NCBI GenBank assembly: GCA_030632745.1
Contig: DAOVUE010000125.1
Span: 1 to 5,765 of the forward strand
Origin: Pseudomonadota bacterium
Lineage (GTDB): Bacteria > Pseudomonadota > Gammaproteobacteria > GRL18
Direction: 5' to 3'
DNA: 5,765 bases
Shown: positions 4,559 to 5,765 of the stretch, piece after piece
Layout: every line of letters begins with the position of its first letter
Numbering within the stretch: position 1 is the stretch's first letter
Notes under the pieces: generated by a model
Told to the model about the DNA's origin: nothing
Seen by the model: the letters and a program-made list of their open reading frames with translations, nothing else
The model's database searches: none
Position numbers and translations under genes: made by a program

Positions 4559-5765
4559 AAAGTTCCAATGTCAGGTCGTTCTTCGGTTTAGATATACATA
4601 ACAGACAGTGCCCCGGTGCGACATCCGCATCAGGATCTTGATTATAATCAACATCACCAGCTTTCACTATTGTCTGACAGGAACCACAACTTCCGGCACG
4701 GCAGCCTGAATCCACTTCAATACCGTTAGCTTCAGCAAATTCCAATAGAGAGTCTGCTGCGGCATCCCAGGGTATGCTTTTACCTGTTTGGCTAAAGGTG
4801 ATGTTTATTGGATGTGCGCTGGATACTGCAGGCGCTGTTTTATTGTGTTTGGTCAGTGTAGCAGGGCCAAATGATTCATAATAAATATCATCGTCATTCA
4901 CTCCCCAATCCTCAAGATCAGGTATCAGATTCTCCATCATCGGCCGGGGCCCACAGACATAGAACTGATAACGCATCAGCTTGAGCGTTGCTCGCAGTAA
5001 CGAAATACTAACCCGAGTATTGTGTTGATAATCGACACCTTTTGTATCACTTTCATTGGGTGCGCTATAGCAAACATGAAGATGGAAGTGATTGTGTGTT
5101 CTTGCGAGTTTCTGCAGATGCACCTTCTTGATATGCTCATCACCATTACGAATACCATAATAGAGCCACATCTCAGTCTTTATCTCTTGCTCAAGTATGG
5201 TATTAAGAATGCTTAACATCGGGGTGATACCAATGCCACCAGCAATCAACACAATGGGCAGTTGTTCATTGTTCATCAGGTGAAAATGACCAGAAGGAGC
5301 CTTGACCAAAATCGTTCTACCTTCCTGTACATGATCATGGAAGAAACTGGAAGAAAGGCCTGGCGGTACATCAGGCTGGTCAGCAGGGGCTGGGACTCTT
5401 TTGACTGATATCCTATAGTAATCAGTCTTAGGAGCATCAGAGAGAGAATAACAACGTACCACATCTTTTGATACGTGGGTAACTGGATCTTCAAGCAATA
5501 ACTTGAAGGTCAGAAACTGGCCTGGATTGAAGGCAGGCAGTAATTTACCATCGAGCGGCACCAGATAAAAGGAGCAGATAGATTGGTTGTTATCCTCAAA
5601 TTCCCTGCGCTGGACTGAGAACTCTCTGTATCCGTCCCAGGTAGAACCTGATGCAATCTTCTCTACAGCATGTCTCGATAATGAGGGTGGTGTAGAAACG
5701 GCTGGTGAAGTATCTTTAGATGTATCCAATTGCTGATATTCATGCTTGCGGCGATAGAGTATGAG
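4557..5765 (-). CDS. FAD/NAD(P)H oxidoreductase with C-terminal [2Fe-2S] ferredoxin domain, 5' end outside window
   Basis: Residue numbers below count from a TTG at 5729, but the frame is open to the window edge (12 more codons) and the true start is probably outside. Residues 31–155 form the FAD-binding half of a ferredoxin-reductase fold, with RCYS (92–95) as the flavin RxYS motif. Residues 158–290 form the pyridine-nucleotide half, with GGIGITPM (164–171) and CGPRPMM (259–265). Residues 306–390 are a plant-type [2Fe-2S] domain with C343, C348, C351 and C378. This FNR-then-ferredoxin order occurs in hybrid-cluster-protein reductase (Hcr) and phthalate/vanillate-type reductases. Here the neighbours are membrane and periplasmic cytochromes rather than an oxygenase or Hcp, so it should feed electrons from NAD(P)H to the b hemes. 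The TTG has no ribosome site, and the residues before it (LILYRRKHEYQQ) look like a membrane helix end followed by a basic stop-transfer, so a membrane domain may precede it. Confidence 0.9.
   Translation of the reverse strand, partial: LILYRRKHEYQQLDTSKDTSPAVSTPPSLSRHAVEKIASGSTWDGYREFSVQRREFEDNNQSICSFYLVPLDGKLLPAFNPGQFLTFKLLLEDPVTHVSKDVVRCYSLSDAPKTDYYRISVKRVPAPADQPDVPPGLSSSFFHDHVQEGRTILVKAPSGHFHLMNNEQLPIVLIAGGIGITPMLSILNTILEQEIKTEMWLYYGIRNGDEHIKKVHLQKLARTHNHFHLHVCYSAPNESDTKGVDYQHNTRVSISLLRATLKLMRYQFYVCGPRPMMENLIPDLEDWGVNDDDIYYESFGPATLTKHNKTAPAVSSAHPINITFSQTGKSIPWDAAADSLLEFAEANGIEVDSGCRAGSCGSCQTIVKAGDVDYNQDPDADVAPGHCLLCISKPKNDLTLEL

Noticed and set aside
5022..5494. Open frames at 5022–5216 (plus) and 5276–5494 (minus, other frame)
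   Set aside because: Both lie inside the FAD/NAD(P)H reductase, whose motifs are continuous across the region; neither has a ribosome binding site or recognisable domain.
4557..5729. Reductase as a complete 390-aa protein starting at TTG 5729
   Set aside because: There is no Shine-Dalgarno before the TTG and the frame stays open to the window edge, so a truncated 5' end is more likely.
4557..5729. Assignment as Hcr (hybrid cluster protein reductase) or an oxygenase reductase
   Set aside because: Domain order fits, but there is no Hcp or oxygenase next to it; the coupled neighbours are a membrane b-type protein and an octaheme cytochrome.

Overview
The window looks like a chromosomal piece of a gammaproteobacterium. 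The best evidence is a pyrC–rnt pair: the dihydroorotase is closest in remembered sequence to the E. coli type, and RNase T is largely confined to Gammaproteobacteria. A multiheme cytochrome with a dedicated membrane reductase, and a heptad-repeat coiled-coil protein of a kind I recall from large sulfur bacteria (Beggiatoa/Thioploca relatives), make a sulfur-oxidising or otherwise redox-versatile member plausible. That last step is inference from memory, not proof.

Left part (1–1418): an AT-rich, loosely packed accessory region. It opens with the tail of a reading frame that is half glycosyltransferase and half PIN-domain toxin, apparently a recombination scar. Next is a well-formed extended -10 promoter driving a 191-aa membrane-anchored coiled-coil protein built on in-frame 21-nt repeats. 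A 495-nt gap follows. It holds a 57-aa minus-strand ORF with its own candidate promoter, Shine-Dalgarno and terminator, and then the leader of pyrC.

Middle (1419–3135): a compact housekeeping pair on the plus strand, pyrC (pyrimidine synthesis) followed 4 nt later by rnt (RNA 3'-end trimming). Both have complete catalytic residues.

Right part (3175–5765): a tightly coupled three-gene minus-strand operon, convergent with rnt. In transcription order it encodes (i) a cytosolic FAD/NAD(P)H reductase with a C-terminal [2Fe-2S] domain, whose frame stays open past the window edge; (ii) a five-helix membrane protein with two HX13H histidine pairs, the arrangement expected for two stacked b hemes; and (iii) an N-terminally anchored periplasmic octaheme c-type cytochrome. 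Together they read as a continuous electron path, NAD(P)H – FAD – 2Fe-2S – heme b – heme b – eight hemes c, across the inner membrane. It resembles a NOX/ferric-reductase split into separate proteins and given a multiheme outlet. I know no named system with exactly this composition, and this is the most interesting content of the window. The electron acceptor (or donor, if it runs in reverse) cannot be read from the sequence.
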